A stretch of 64,000 nt of DNA, from assembly GCA_026129255.1 (NCBI GenBank), contig JAHCIJ010000001.1, positions 186,001 to 250,000 on the forward strand, written 5' to 3'. This stretch comes from Anaerolineales bacterium. Its GTDB lineage: Bacteria; Chloroflexota; Anaerolineae; Anaerolineales; UBA11579. Shown here piece by piece: positions 7,763 to 15,311 of the stretch. Made by a program: the position numbers and the translations under genes. A model generated the notes under the pieces. The model ran no database searches. It saw nothing but the letters and a program-made list of their open reading frames with translations, and had not been told where the DNA came from. Every line of letters begins with the position of its first letter. Position 1 is the first letter of the stretch.

Positions 7763-8251
7763 TCATAGTTGCTCCACCAGTCGTAAGTCCAAGGTCACGC
7801 GTGGCTGCAAGGTGGTCTGCGCAGGTGTGGGAGTATGCTCCCACACCTGCGCGCGCAGGTACAGGCGACCCTGGGCGCTGGCCACCGAAGCGCGTGCATG
7901 CCCATCTTCCAGATAATACGCCCCGTCAATTTTGAGCACCTGAATCGGCGCCGCCAGCGCAGCCTGCCCGCTCAGGCACAGCACAACCCAGCGGTGCCGC
8001 AGACTGGGCTGCAGTGGGCGCAGTTGCCCATCATAGGCGCCGGCGCGCCGCGGGTGCGGGCGCAACGCACTCATAGGCATGTCTTGCGTGCCCAGGTAGC
8101 GCCGCATGCTTGCCGCTGGCAGAGTTGCCTGCGCGGCGGTGGGCTGCAGGCAGCGCGCCAGCCGCGCCCATAGCAGTTGGCGGGTAAAGGTTTGCTCGGC
8201 GGCCCAGCGCGGGCTGGTGCGCGGCGCAAACACATCCAGATGCCGCTCCAT
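7763..8251 (-). CDS. ParB-like domain protein of the sigma-factor operon
   Basis: A 162-residue protein without an obvious full-length family. The segment IQVLKIDGAYYLEDGHARAS (about residues 102-121) resembles the ParB/sulfiredoxin-fold motif, in which a strand is followed by xxDGxHRxxxA. The N-terminal 70 residues are helical and basic. It begins directly after the stop of the first DGPF gene and is flanked by DGPF genes on both sides. A nucleic-acid-related or CTP-binding role is possible but is inference. Near its 3' end (7820-7851) the coding sequence contains a perfect 14-base palindrome. Confidence 0.6.
   Translation of the reverse strand: MERHLDVFAPRTSPRWAAEQTFTRQLLWARLARCLQPTAAQATLPAASMRRYLGTQDMPMSALRPHPRRAGAYDGQLRPLQPSLRHRWVVLCLSGQAALAAPIQVLKIDGAYYLEDGHARASVASAQGRLYLRAQVWEHTPTPAQTTLQPRVTLDLRLVEQL
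7820..7851. repeat. Perfect 14-base inverted repeat inside a coding region
   Basis: CGCAGGTGTGGGAG at 7820-7833 is exactly repeated in inverse orientation at 7838-7851, with a 4-base loop. It lies in the 3' part of the ParB-like gene, about 110 bases before the next gene of the operon. Confidence 0.75.
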
Positions 8252-8599
8252 CTAAAACTCCATGATGGGGCGCACTTCTACGCTACCGTAGCGCGCCAGC
8301 GGGATGCCTGCCGCGATCTGGAGAGCGGCATTCAAGTCCTTGGCATTGATGAGAATAAAACCGCCCAAAACCTCCTTGGTTTCTGCAAACGGGCCGTCTG
8401 TGATGATGGGCTCGCCGTTGCGCACCCGCACCGTCGTAGCCGTCTCGGTGGGATGTAGCGCGTCCGCTGCCAGGAACACGCCCTGGGCTTGCAGCGTCTC
8501 GTCATACGCCAGCGATTCCACTTGTAGCGCGTCGATCTCTGGCTGCGGCATGCTGTCCCAGATTTTTGGCTCAAAATAGACCAGGCATAAGTACTTCAT
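8252..8599 (-). CDS. YCII-related DGPF-domain protein (first gene of operon)
   Basis: A 115-residue DGPF protein with TDGPFAETKEVLGGFILINA (about residues 69-88) and the N-terminus MKYLCLVYFEPK. It is homologous to the product of 7363-7713. It is the first gene of the four-gene minus-strand operon DGPF / ParB-like / DGPF / ECF sigma. AAAGGAG precedes the ATG. A candidate ECF42-type promoter (TGTCGA, 17 bases, CGAC) lies 35-61 bases upstream, which suggests that the sigma factor drives its own operon. Confidence 0.88.
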   Translation of the reverse strand: MKYLCLVYFEPKIWDSMPQPEIDALQVESLAYDETLQAQGVFLAADALHPTETATTVRVRNGEPIITDGPFAETKEVLGGFILINAKDLNAALQIAAGIPLARYGSVEVRPIMEF

Positions 8600-8633
8600 T
8601 GCAATCTCCTTTGATGGTTGGTTTCATACACTA

Positions 8634-8660
8634 GTCGTTTTGCCAAAGCCAAAATCGACA
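8634..8660 (-). promoter_or_regulatory. Candidate ECF42-type promoter, TGTCGA-N17-CGAC
   Basis: On the minus strand TGTCGA (8660-8655) is followed after exactly 17 bases by CGAC (8637-8634), 34 bases before the first DGPF start codon. As I recall it, the ECF42 group recognises TGTCGA at -35 and a CGA-type -10, so this would be an autoregulatory promoter. The match is by eye. Confidence 0.6.
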
Positions 8661-8808
8661 CAAATTACACCCAGGCGGAAAACTGACCTCAATCGGCAGT
8701 TAACAGTTCCTTTCTGCAAGTACAACCTCACAATAACCCACATGCCTAGATTTGCAGAGGCCCGTGGCGCATACTGCTGCTTATCTTAAGCTTCAGAAGG
8801 AGCAGTAC

Positions 8809-9852
8809 ATGTTCAAACGCAGTACCGTAATTTCCCTACTCTTTATCCTGGCGTTGTTGGCCGCTGCCTGTGGTGCCCCGGCGCCAGCCACGACCGTGCC
8901 CGCTGAGGCCGAGGCGCCCGCGGCCACCGAGGCACCTGCTGCCGAGAGCGCCTTCCCGGTCACCATCGCGCACAAATATGGCAGCACCACCATCGACTCC
9001 GCACCGCAGCGTATTGTGCTGGTGGGGCTCAATGAGCAGGACTCCCTGTTGGCGCTCGGTGTCGTGCCGGTGGCCACCAGCGAGTGGTACGGCGCACGCC
9101 CCGGCGCCATCTTTGAGTGGGCACAGGACGAGTATGCCGCCATCGCTGGCGCCGAGCTGCCCGTAGTGCTCGATTCAGTGCAGATCAACTTTGAGCAGAT
9201 CGCCAGCTTGGAACCAGATGTCATCATTGGCCTGTACTCTGGCCTTACTGCCGAGGAATATGCCACCCTTTCGCAGATCGCACCCACTGTAGCGCAACCT
9301 GCCGAGTACATTGACTGGGGCATCCCCTGGCAGGAGGTCACGCGCACCATTGGCAAGATCCTCGGCAAATCCGCAGAGGCGGAAGCCCTGATCAGCGGTG
9401 TGGAAGCTGATTTTGCCGCGGTGCGCGCTCAGTATCCGCAATTCCAGCAGGCTGAAGGTGTGGTGGCCACGGCTTACGGGCACCCGACCAGTTTTTATGC
9501 CTTCACCTCGCAGGATATCCGCGGCCGCATCATTGCCGATCTCGGCTTTCAAAACCCGCCCATCATCGATGAGCTGGCCGGCGACGAGTACGGCGCATCG
9601 ATCAGCTATGAGCGCTTTGACATCATTGATGTCGATCTGGTGATCTGGGTGGATGCCATGCCAGAGGATCTGCGCAGCAATCCGCTGTTCACTGCCCTCA
9701 ATGTGGTCAAAGACAACCGTGTTTACTACATTGACAACACCGATTCCCTGTACGATGCGCTTAACTTTGCCACCGTGCTCAGCTTGCCCTATGCCATCGA
9801 ACGGATGAACCCTGTTCTGGAAGGCCTGAGCCAGACCTTGCAAGGCAACTAA
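8809..9852 (+). CDS. Iron/siderophore-type ABC substrate-binding lipoprotein
   Basis: A 347-residue class III periplasmic-binding protein (FecB/BtuF type). The N-terminus is a lipoprotein signal with lipobox LAAAC, cysteine near residue 20. An Ala/Pro/Glu-rich linker follows, then RIVLVGLNEQDSLLALGVVP and ASLEPDVIIGL, two hallmarks of the family. The start at 8809 is chosen because it gives a proper signal peptide and is preceded by AGAAGGAG; an upstream in-frame codon at 8752 would add an implausible extension. No permease or ATPase gene is adjacent, so it is an orphan binding protein. A terminator follows at 9872. Confidence 0.88.
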   Translation: MFKRSTVISLLFILALLAAACGAPAPATTVPAEAEAPAATEAPAAESAFPVTIAHKYGSTTIDSAPQRIVLVGLNEQDSLLALGVVPVATSEWYGARPGAIFEWAQDEYAAIAGAELPVVLDSVQINFEQIASLEPDVIIGLYSGLTAEEYATLSQIAPTVAQPAEYIDWGIPWQEVTRTIGKILGKSAEAEALISGVEADFAAVRAQYPQFQQAEGVVATAYGHPTSFYAFTSQDIRGRIIADLGFQNPPIIDELAGDEYGASISYERFDIIDVDLVIWVDAMPEDLRSNPLFTALNVVKDNRVYYIDNTDSLYDALNFATVLSLPYAIERMNPVLEGLSQTLQGN

Positions 9853-9871
9853 GCCTCTTTGTGATCTAAAC

Positions 9872-9905
9872 AACAGCCCGCAGCGTCGCTGCGGGCTGTT
9901 TTTGT
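9872..9905 (+). terminator. Rho-independent terminator
   Basis: AACAGCCCGCAGC and its complement form a strong GC stem with a minimal loop, followed by a T-rich run, 20 bases after the binding-protein stop. Confidence 0.9.
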
Positions 9906-9936
9906 TTGTACTGCGCACATTGCTGGCCTGCTGCGC

Positions 9937-9965
9937 TTGACGCTCAATTTTGCGTATGCTAGTAT
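9937..9965 (+). promoter_or_regulatory. Sigma70-type promoter with extended -10
   Basis: TTGACG (9937-9942), a 17-base spacer and TAGTAT (9960-9965) preceded by TGC, an extended -10 motif. It lies 32 bases upstream of the LysM lipoprotein start. Confidence 0.75.
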
Positions 9966-9997
9966 CCGAATCGACCGGAATGGATGTTCTTAAAACT

Positions 9998-10630
9998 ATG
10001 AAAATCACACGTTCACTTGTGTTCCTGCTTGCAGCCTTGGTGTTGGCAGCCTGCACACGCTCTGCCTCTGCGGACCCCGTTGGCGTACCCACCGAGGACC
10101 CGCTGATCTCTATCTTCAACACCATGGCCACCCAAACCGCCCTGGCGGCACAAGACAAGACCGGTGTGCTGCAACCTACACTGGACCTTAACGCCACTCC
10201 ATTGTTCGGCAGCACGGCCACGCTGGAGCCGAGCGCCACGCCAGAGTCCACGGCGACTTCCACGCCAGCTCCCATCACGCAACTGGCCGTGCCCGCCAGC
10301 TACACCCTGCACGAAGGCGAGTGGCCCTACTGCCTGGCGCGCCGCTTTGACATTGACCCCGACGCACTGCTGGCTGCCAATGGCTTGAATGCCAGCAACG
10401 CCAACACCCTGAGCGTCGGCACTACGCTGACCATCCCCAGCGGAGTGGGCAGCTTCGGCGGCAATCGTTCGCTGCGGGCACACCCGGCCAGCTATGTGGC
10501 GTCTGGTGTGGATACCTTCTACAGCATCGCCTGCACTTTTGGGGATGTATGGCCCGAGCACATTGCAGAAGCCAACGGGATGACCCTTGACCAGGCCATT
10601 GCCGGTGGCACGCAACTGCACGTTCCCTAA
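9998..10630 (+). CDS. LysM-domain lipoprotein
   Basis: A 210-residue protein starting MKITRSLVFLLAALVLAAC, a lipoprotein signal with lipobox LAAC. A Thr/Pro/Ser-rich linker leads to a LysM domain (YTLHEGEWPYCLARRF ... LTIPSG, about residues 100-150). A second, weaker LysM-like unit follows (DTFYSIACTFGDV to the C-terminus). LysM domains bind peptidoglycan, so the protein probably sits at the cell wall. The start at 9998 is chosen for the signal peptide and fits the promoter at 9937-9965; the frame is open upstream to 9950. A related lipoprotein with LysM and M23 domains lies at 12800. Confidence 0.82.
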   Translation: MKITRSLVFLLAALVLAACTRSASADPVGVPTEDPLISIFNTMATQTALAAQDKTGVLQPTLDLNATPLFGSTATLEPSATPESTATSTPAPITQLAVPASYTLHEGEWPYCLARRFDIDPDALLAANGLNASNANTLSVGTTLTIPSGVGSFGGNRSLRAHPASYVASGVDTFYSIACTFGDVWPEHIAEANGMTLDQAIAGGTQLHVP

Positions 10631-10673
10631 AGGCTGCATGGGTTCAACGAGAAATTTGACAAAGCTGTCTGGC

Positions 10674-10702
10674 TTGCAGTTTCCCCACCTCATCATGATA
10701 GT
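10674..10702 (+). promoter_or_regulatory. Possible sigma70 promoter for the NUDIX gene
   Basis: TTGCAG and GATAGT with a 17-base spacer, 68 bases upstream of the NUDIX start. Both boxes deviate from consensus. TATACG at 10755 is an alternative close to the start codon. Confidence 0.3.
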
Positions 10703-10770
10703 TACGTCTGGGCGCCCTATGGGATCGCGCGCTCCACAGCAACGCGTGGCTGACTATACGATCGTCAACT

Positions 10771-11304
10771 ATGGCTACCTTTAAAACCATCAGCAGCGAG
10801 CTCGCCTACCGCGGCCAGAAGTTTGCCGTGCGCCGAGACATCCTCGAGACCAGCGATGGCCGCGAGGCCATCTACGACACCGTGGTGCACATCGGCGCCG
10901 TGTCGCTAGTGCCCATAGACGCTGACGGCAAGATCCTGCTGGTGCGCCAATACCGCCACTCCACCGGCAAGCAGCTGCTCGAGTTGCCGGCTGGCACGCT
11001 GGAGCCGGGCGAAGCCGTTGAGCTCACCGCGCAGCGCGAGTTGCGCGAAGAGGTCGGCATGGCGGCCGGTACGCTCACCCTGCTGGCTGAGTTCTATCTT
11101 GCCCCGGGCTATTCCACTGAGCGCATGTGGATCTACTTGGCGCAGGACCTGCGCCCGGATGCACTGCCGCCTGATCAGGATGAAGATCTGGAACTGGTGC
11201 GCATGAGTTTGGACGAGTGCCTGGCGGCCATCGGTAGCGGCGAGATCGAAGACGCCAAAACCATGCTGGGCTTGTTCATGGCGCGGCAAGCGTTGGTTGC
11301 TTAG
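10771..11304 (+). CDS. NUDIX hydrolase, ADP-ribose pyrophosphatase-like
   Basis: A 177-residue protein with a complete Nudix box, GTLEPGEAVELTAQRELREE and then VG (about residues 73-94). The N-terminal strand pattern and FYLAPGYSTERMWIYLAQDL are typical of ADP-ribose or nucleoside-diphosphate-sugar pyrophosphatases, which clear reactive ADP-ribose in the cytoplasm. The length is normal for the group. It precedes rho, but rho has its own strong promoter starting 19 bases after this stop. Confidence 0.88.
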   Translation: MATFKTISSELAYRGQKFAVRRDILETSDGREAIYDTVVHIGAVSLVPIDADGKILLVRQYRHSTGKQLLELPAGTLEPGEAVELTAQRELREEVGMAAGTLTLLAEFYLAPGYSTERMWIYLAQDLRPDALPPDQDEDLELVRMSLDECLAAIGSGEIEDAKTMLGLFMARQALVA

Positions 11305-11322
11305 CGCTTAGCGATTTGCTGC

Positions 11323-11351
11323 TTGATACCTGCTGGGAAAGCCGTTATAAT
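11323..11351 (+). promoter_or_regulatory. Strong sigma70 promoter of rho
   Basis: TTGATA (11323-11328), an exact 17-base spacer and a perfect TATAAT (11346-11351). The predicted transcription start near 11358 gives a 5' leader of about 145 bases before rho. The leader is long enough for autogenous control, as known for rho in other bacteria, but I recognise no specific element in it. Confidence 0.85.
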
Positions 11352-11502
11352 GTAGTGCAACTTTTCCCCAGAACACTTTTTGTTTACAACTTTCATAGTC
11401 CACTCGATTTGCAAACTCACCTAGTCCTGTACTGCCCGGGGCGTTTGGCAGCTACCCGTACGCGTTTATCCTTTCCTTCGTTCATTTCAGAGAAACCCAC
11501 CC

Positions 11503-12780
11503 ATGAATATTTTAGAACTTGAAACCACTTCGCTCAACGACTTGCGTAAGCAAGCCAAAGATCTTGGCGTAGAGCGCGCCGCTCGCCTCAAGCGCGAGGA
11601 TCTTGTCATCACCATCGCCCAGGTGATGGCCAGCAAGCAGGGCCGCGAGGTGCGCGGCGGCATCCTGGAGATCATGAACGAAGGCGTTGGCTTCCTGCGC
11701 TCCGAGCATTATCAAGGCGGCCCAGGTGACGTATATGTCTCCCAGACGCAGATCCGCCGCTATGGCTTGCGCAACGGTGACCTCATCATCGGCGAAGCCC
11801 GCCCGCCACGCGAATCTGAAAAGCACTTCGGCCTGGTGAAAGTGGAGTCCGTCAATGGCATGGACCCCGAGAAGGCCAAGACCCGCCCCCGTTTTGAAAA
11901 CCTGACCCCCATCTTCCCTGACAGCCGTTTTGACCTCGAGACCGACAAGCGCGGCCACGCCATGCGCATGATCAACCTGGTGGCCCCGGTGGGCCGCGGC
12001 CAACGCGGCCTCATCGTCTCCCCGCCCAAATCCGGCAAGACCACCATCCTCAAAGAGATGGCCAACTCCATCTCCACCAATTACAAAGACGTGCACCTCG
12101 TCGTGGCCCTTATCGGTGAGCGCCCCGAAGAAGTCACCGATATGGACCGCTCGGTGGACGCCGAAGTGATCTCCTCCACCTTCGATGAGCCGGTCACTTC
12201 GCATGTGCGCGCCGCCGAAATGGTGCTGGAGCGCTCCAAGCGCCTGGTCGAGATCGGCCGTGACGTGGTGATCTTGATGGACTCCATCACGCGCCTGGCG
12301 CGTGCTTACAACCTGGTGGTCACGCCCTCCGGCCGCACGCTCTCCGGTGGTATCGACCCGTCGGCGCTGTACCCGCCCAAGCGTTTCTTCGGCGCGGCTC
12401 GCAACATCGAGGAAGGCGGCTCGCTGACCATCATCGCCACCTGCCTGGTGGATACCGGCTCCCGTATGGACGACGTCGTGTACGAAGAGTTCAAAGGTAC
12501 CGGCAACATGGAGCTGCACCTCTCGCGCAAGATGCAGGAGCGCCGCATCTTCCCCGCCATCGATATCGAGCGTTCCTCCACCCGCCGCGAGGAACTGCTG
12601 CTCGGGCCGGACATCACCCAGCGTGTCTGGCTGATGCGCCGCATGTACAGCACCATGATCGCCGAGCCGCCCCACGGCGCAGGGATGGACACCACCAACG
12701 CCATGGAAGCCATGCTGCAGCGCATGGGCAAGACCGACAGCAACCAGGAATTCCTGGAAACGCTCATCGATCAGGACTAG
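11503..12780 (+). CDS. rho: Transcription termination factor Rho
   Basis: A 425-residue hexameric RNA-dependent ATPase that ends transcription at Rho-dependent sites. The Rho_N helical domain is at residues 1-45, followed by the cold-shock-like RNA-binding domain (RGGILEIMNEGVGFLR ... DVYVSQTQIRRYGLRNGD). The ATPase core has Walker A SPPKSGKTT (about residues 170-178), Walker B VVILMDSITRLARAYN and the R-loop region VDTGSRMDD. Length and order match the standard enzyme without the large insertion of some Actinobacteria. It is monocistronic or co-transcribed with the LysM/M23 lipoprotein that follows 19 bases later. Confidence 0.97.
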   Translation: MNILELETTSLNDLRKQAKDLGVERAARLKREDLVITIAQVMASKQGREVRGGILEIMNEGVGFLRSEHYQGGPGDVYVSQTQIRRYGLRNGDLIIGEARPPRESEKHFGLVKVESVNGMDPEKAKTRPRFENLTPIFPDSRFDLETDKRGHAMRMINLVAPVGRGQRGLIVSPPKSGKTTILKEMANSISTNYKDVHLVVALIGERPEEVTDMDRSVDAEVISSTFDEPVTSHVRAAEMVLERSKRLVEIGRDVVILMDSITRLARAYNLVVTPSGRTLSGGIDPSALYPPKRFFGAARNIEEGGSLTIIATCLVDTGSRMDDVVYEEFKGTGNMELHLSRKMQERRIFPAIDIERSSTRREELLLGPDITQRVWLMRRMYSTMIAEPPHGAGMDTTNAMEAMLQRMGKTDSNQEFLETLIDQD

Positions 12781-12799
12781 TCCTTTTCTGCTTCCCGCT

Positions 12800-13780
12800 A
12801 TGAACGCATACATTCAGCAGGCTCGGCGCATCCTTTGCTCGAGCCTGCTGCTGTTTCTGCTGGCCGCCTGTGCCAGCCCGGCGCCCACGCCGCAGCCCAC
12901 CGCCACCGTGCAGCCCAGCGCCACCCCGCGGGCCGAGACGCCCACACCGCAGGCCACCAGCACGCCGCAGCCGCGCAGCGAGGTGGAGACGTATACCGTG
13001 CAACCCGGCGACACCCTGAGTAGCATAGCTGCCGCCTATACCCTGCAAGCCGAGACGGTGCTGTGGGCTAACTACGACGCGCTAGCCGATATTTCTGATT
13101 TTCTGTTCGAGGGCATGCAACTCACCATCCTGCCGGTAGACGGTGTGTATCACCAGGTGGGTGGGGGCGATTCGGTCAATAACATCGCCGCCTTCTTCGC
13201 CACCGACCCCCAAGGCATCATCGACTGGCCCGGCAACAACATCGATGCCAGCAACGCGGTGATCCAACCCGGCCAATGGCTGGTGGTGCCTGGTGGCCAG
13301 CGCAGCCTGCGCCGCCGCAGCCTGCCTGACCTACCGCGTACGGCGATGGCGGTGGACTTCCTCGAGTTCGGGGCTGGCGCCTGCCCGCGCAATGTACAAG
13401 ACGGCCCGGTGGGCGATGGCGTGTATGCCTGGCCGGTGGCGGCTGGCAGCATCGCTGGCGATGGCTACTCCAGCGTGCACCCCGCGGCTGACCTGGCGGC
13501 ACAGCCCGGTGAAACCGTGCTGGCCGCCGATGACGGCGTGGTCACCTTCTCTGGCTGGTCACATTTTGGCTATGGCTACGCGGTGATGCTCGATCATGGC
13601 AATGGTCAGTTCAGCCTGTACGCTGGCCTGGCCGAGACGCTGGCTTTGTGTGGCGCGCCCGTGCAGCAAGGGCAGGCCATCGCCACGGCGGGCCACACCG
13701 GCCACCCGGCAGGCGTGTTCGTGCATTTTGAGATTCGCCAGGGTGGCGCAGCGGTAGACCCGCTAGAGCTGTTGCCGTGA
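12800..13780 (+). CDS. LysM/M23-like lipoprotein with degenerate catalytic site
   Basis: A 326-residue protein: lipoprotein signal with lipobox LAAC (Cys about residue 24), a Thr/Pro-rich linker, a LysM domain (YTVQPGDTLSSIAAAYTL), a second LysM-like unit (HQVGGGDSVNNIAAFF) and a C-terminal M23/LytM domain. The zinc pair H-x3-D is kept (HPAAD). The two catalytic His residues seem lost: the YAHL position reads YAGL, and the HLHFE motif reads FVHFE. It is therefore probably a non-enzymatic peptidoglycan-binding protein, like the activator-type LytM proteins EnvC and NlpD. It follows rho closely; a shared transcript is possible. Confidence 0.85.
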   Translation: MNAYIQQARRILCSSLLLFLLAACASPAPTPQPTATVQPSATPRAETPTPQATSTPQPRSEVETYTVQPGDTLSSIAAAYTLQAETVLWANYDALADISDFLFEGMQLTILPVDGVYHQVGGGDSVNNIAAFFATDPQGIIDWPGNNIDASNAVIQPGQWLVVPGGQRSLRRRSLPDLPRTAMAVDFLEFGAGACPRNVQDGPVGDGVYAWPVAAGSIAGDGYSSVHPAADLAAQPGETVLAADDGVVTFSGWSHFGYGYAVMLDHGNGQFSLYAGLAETLALCGAPVQQGQAIATAGHTGHPAGVFVHFEIRQGGAAVDPLELLP

Positions 13781-13790
13781 TTAGTGAAGA

Positions 13791-13835
13791 GTGATTGGTG
13801 AGCAGGTGTCTTTTGCAGTCCTGCTCACTAATCAC
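13791..13835. terminator. AT-rich hairpin between convergent genes
   Basis: GTGATTGGTGAGCAGG (13791-13806) pairs with 13820-13835 at 15 of 16 positions plus one G-T pair. It sits between the convergent M23-like and DinB genes and probably ends both transcripts. The words match the hairpin at 47005-47088. Confidence 0.65.
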
Positions 13836-13838
13836 GGT

Positions 13839-14330
13839 TTACTGATTACTGACTTTGATCGGCATATCGTTGGCAAAGAAGAAATAATCCTGGGCAAACG
13901 TCGGCGCGCCCAGCGAGTGCAACCCGTTCAGCATCTGGGCGCGGTGGTCAGTCCCGTGGTTGAGCACATGGAACAGGATCTGCCACACTTTGAGCCCGGG
14001 CATAAAGTCTTCGCCCAGGGCGCTATCCTTTAGATCTGCCAGGTATTCACGCATGCCTGTCTCCACGGCGTCCCATTTGGCGCGCACACTGGCCGCGTCT
14101 GGGTACTGCTGCGGGTCAGCAAAATCAGGCAGCTCCAGGCCGCGCAACCCGCTGAACCAGCGCTCATCAATGTTCTGCAGATGCACGCACTGGTTACGGA
14201 TCGAACCGATCGAGTAGTCGATCTCCTGCAAAAATTGGTCAGGGGTGAGAGTCATAATGCAGTGTTGCCAAAGTTCACGGTTGCGGGTGAAATGGTATTC
14301 ATACAGATGACGAAAGGTATTGGCGTCCAT
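13839..14330 (-). CDS. DinB-family protein
   Basis: A 163-residue DinB-type four-helix bundle. The complete His triad is visible: His in QCVHLQNIDERW (about residue 49) and H-x3-H in LNHGTDHRAQML (about residues 129-133). Family members bind a divalent metal and several act as thiol transferases, but the substrate here is unknown. The start at 14330 (MDANTFRHLYEYHFTRNREL) is chosen because GGGAG-type sequence lies upstream and homologues begin here; the frame is open further upstream but overlaps the divergent SIMPL gene. Confidence 0.82.
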   Translation of the reverse strand: MDANTFRHLYEYHFTRNRELWQHCIMTLTPDQFLQEIDYSIGSIRNQCVHLQNIDERWFSGLRGLELPDFADPQQYPDAASVRAKWDAVETGMREYLADLKDSALGEDFMPGLKVWQILFHVLNHGTDHRAQMLNGLHSLGAPTFAQDYFFFANDMPIKVSNQ

Positions 14331-14448
14331 GGCAAGCTCCCTGGCAATTGTAGTGTTTTGCTCCTCAGCCCGGGAACCTTTTGGGCGTCGATTCGTTAAT
14401 GCTGTGAGCGGACAAACTGCCCGCGAATAGACAAAGGATTGGTGAATT

Positions 14449-15177
14449 ATGGTTAAGAAGAGTATTTTGTTTGTCGCTTTAGCTGGTTTGCTGCTGGCGG
14501 CTTGCGGCACAGCCGCCCCGGCGGCCGCCCCCGTGGCTGGCCAGCCCACCACCGGCCTGACCGTCTCCGGTCGTGGCGAGGTCCGCCTGGTGCCCAACAT
14601 CGCCTCGGTCACCATCGGCGTGCGCACTTCGGGCACCAATGTGTCTGAGGCTGTGGCCGCCAATGCGGCCCAGGTGGCCGATGTCATGGAGGCCCTCTCC
14701 AGCTTGGGCATCGCTACCGAGGATATGCAGACCTCCAACTTCAATGTGTACGCCAACCAGAGCTACGATCCGATGACTGGCCTGCCCAGTGAGATCATCA
14801 GCTACTCAGTGGAGAACACCGTCACTGTGATCGCACGCGACCTCTCCAAGTTGGGGCAGCTGTTGGACCGTGCCGTTTCGGCCGGCGCCAACTCCATCTG
14901 GGGCGTGAGCTTTGACGTGGACGATAAGTCTGCCGGGCAGGCGCAGGCGCGCGACCTGGCGGTGCAGAACGCCATTGAGCAGGCGCAGGCCCTGGCCGCT
15001 GTGGCTGGCGTAGAGCTGGGCGAGATCATCTCGATCACCTACGCCCCCACCGGCTACTACTACGGCCCGATGTACGGCATGGGCGGCGGCGGTGCGGCTG
15101 CTGAAGCCAGCACCAGCATCTTGCCCGGCCAGATCACTGTTGGCGCAGACGTCACTGTCACCTTCGCCATCAAGTAA
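14449..15177 (+). CDS. SIMPL-domain (DUF541) lipoprotein
   Basis: A 242-residue secreted lipoprotein with lipobox LLAAC (Cys about residue 19). The mature part begins LTVSGRGEVRLVPNIASVTIGV, the SIMPL hallmark, and ends in the usual YEVTVTF-like strand (VGADVTVTFAIK). SIMPL proteins are BAM/BP26-like oligomers with an envelope or stress role that is poorly defined. The length is normal. A strong terminator follows 21 bases after the stop. It is divergent from the DinB gene. Confidence 0.87.
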   Translation: MVKKSILFVALAGLLLAACGTAAPAAAPVAGQPTTGLTVSGRGEVRLVPNIASVTIGVRTSGTNVSEAVAANAAQVADVMEALSSLGIATEDMQTSNFNVYANQSYDPMTGLPSEIISYSVENTVTVIARDLSKLGQLLDRAVSAGANSIWGVSFDVDDKSAGQAQARDLAVQNAIEQAQALAAVAGVELGEIISITYAPTGYYYGPMYGMGGGGAAAEASTSILPGQITVGADVTVTFAIK

Positions 15178-15189
15178 GCTGCGCAGAAC

Positions 15190-15223
15190 AAAAAAAAAGC
15201 CCCGCAATTGCGGGGCTTTTTTT
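15190..15223 (+). terminator. Rho-independent terminator (possibly bidirectional)
   Basis: GCCCCGCA and TGCGGGGC form the stem, with an A-run on the left and a T-run on the right. Confidence 0.9.
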
Positions 15224-15311
15224 GTTTCTCAATGCAAGCAACTTTTGTTGCATTATTTCTATATTTGGCAATAATATTTGTCAATCGATTGACCTTATAC
15301 TCACATCCCAT

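Noticed and set aside
9175-10278. A 367-codon minus-strand frame spanning two lipoprotein genes
   Set aside because: It crosses a strong terminator and a good promoter of the opposite strand and has no family features.
11512-12813. A 433-codon open frame on the minus strand across rho
   Set aside because: Antisense shadow of rho with no family motif.
14331-14756. Upstream extension of the minus-strand DinB gene
   Set aside because: The extra residues are antisense to the SIMPL gene and homologues start at MDANTFRH.
15222-15311. N-terminal extension of ChrA starting at 15222
   Set aside because: It would begin inside the terminator of the SIMPL gene and adds residues absent from the family.
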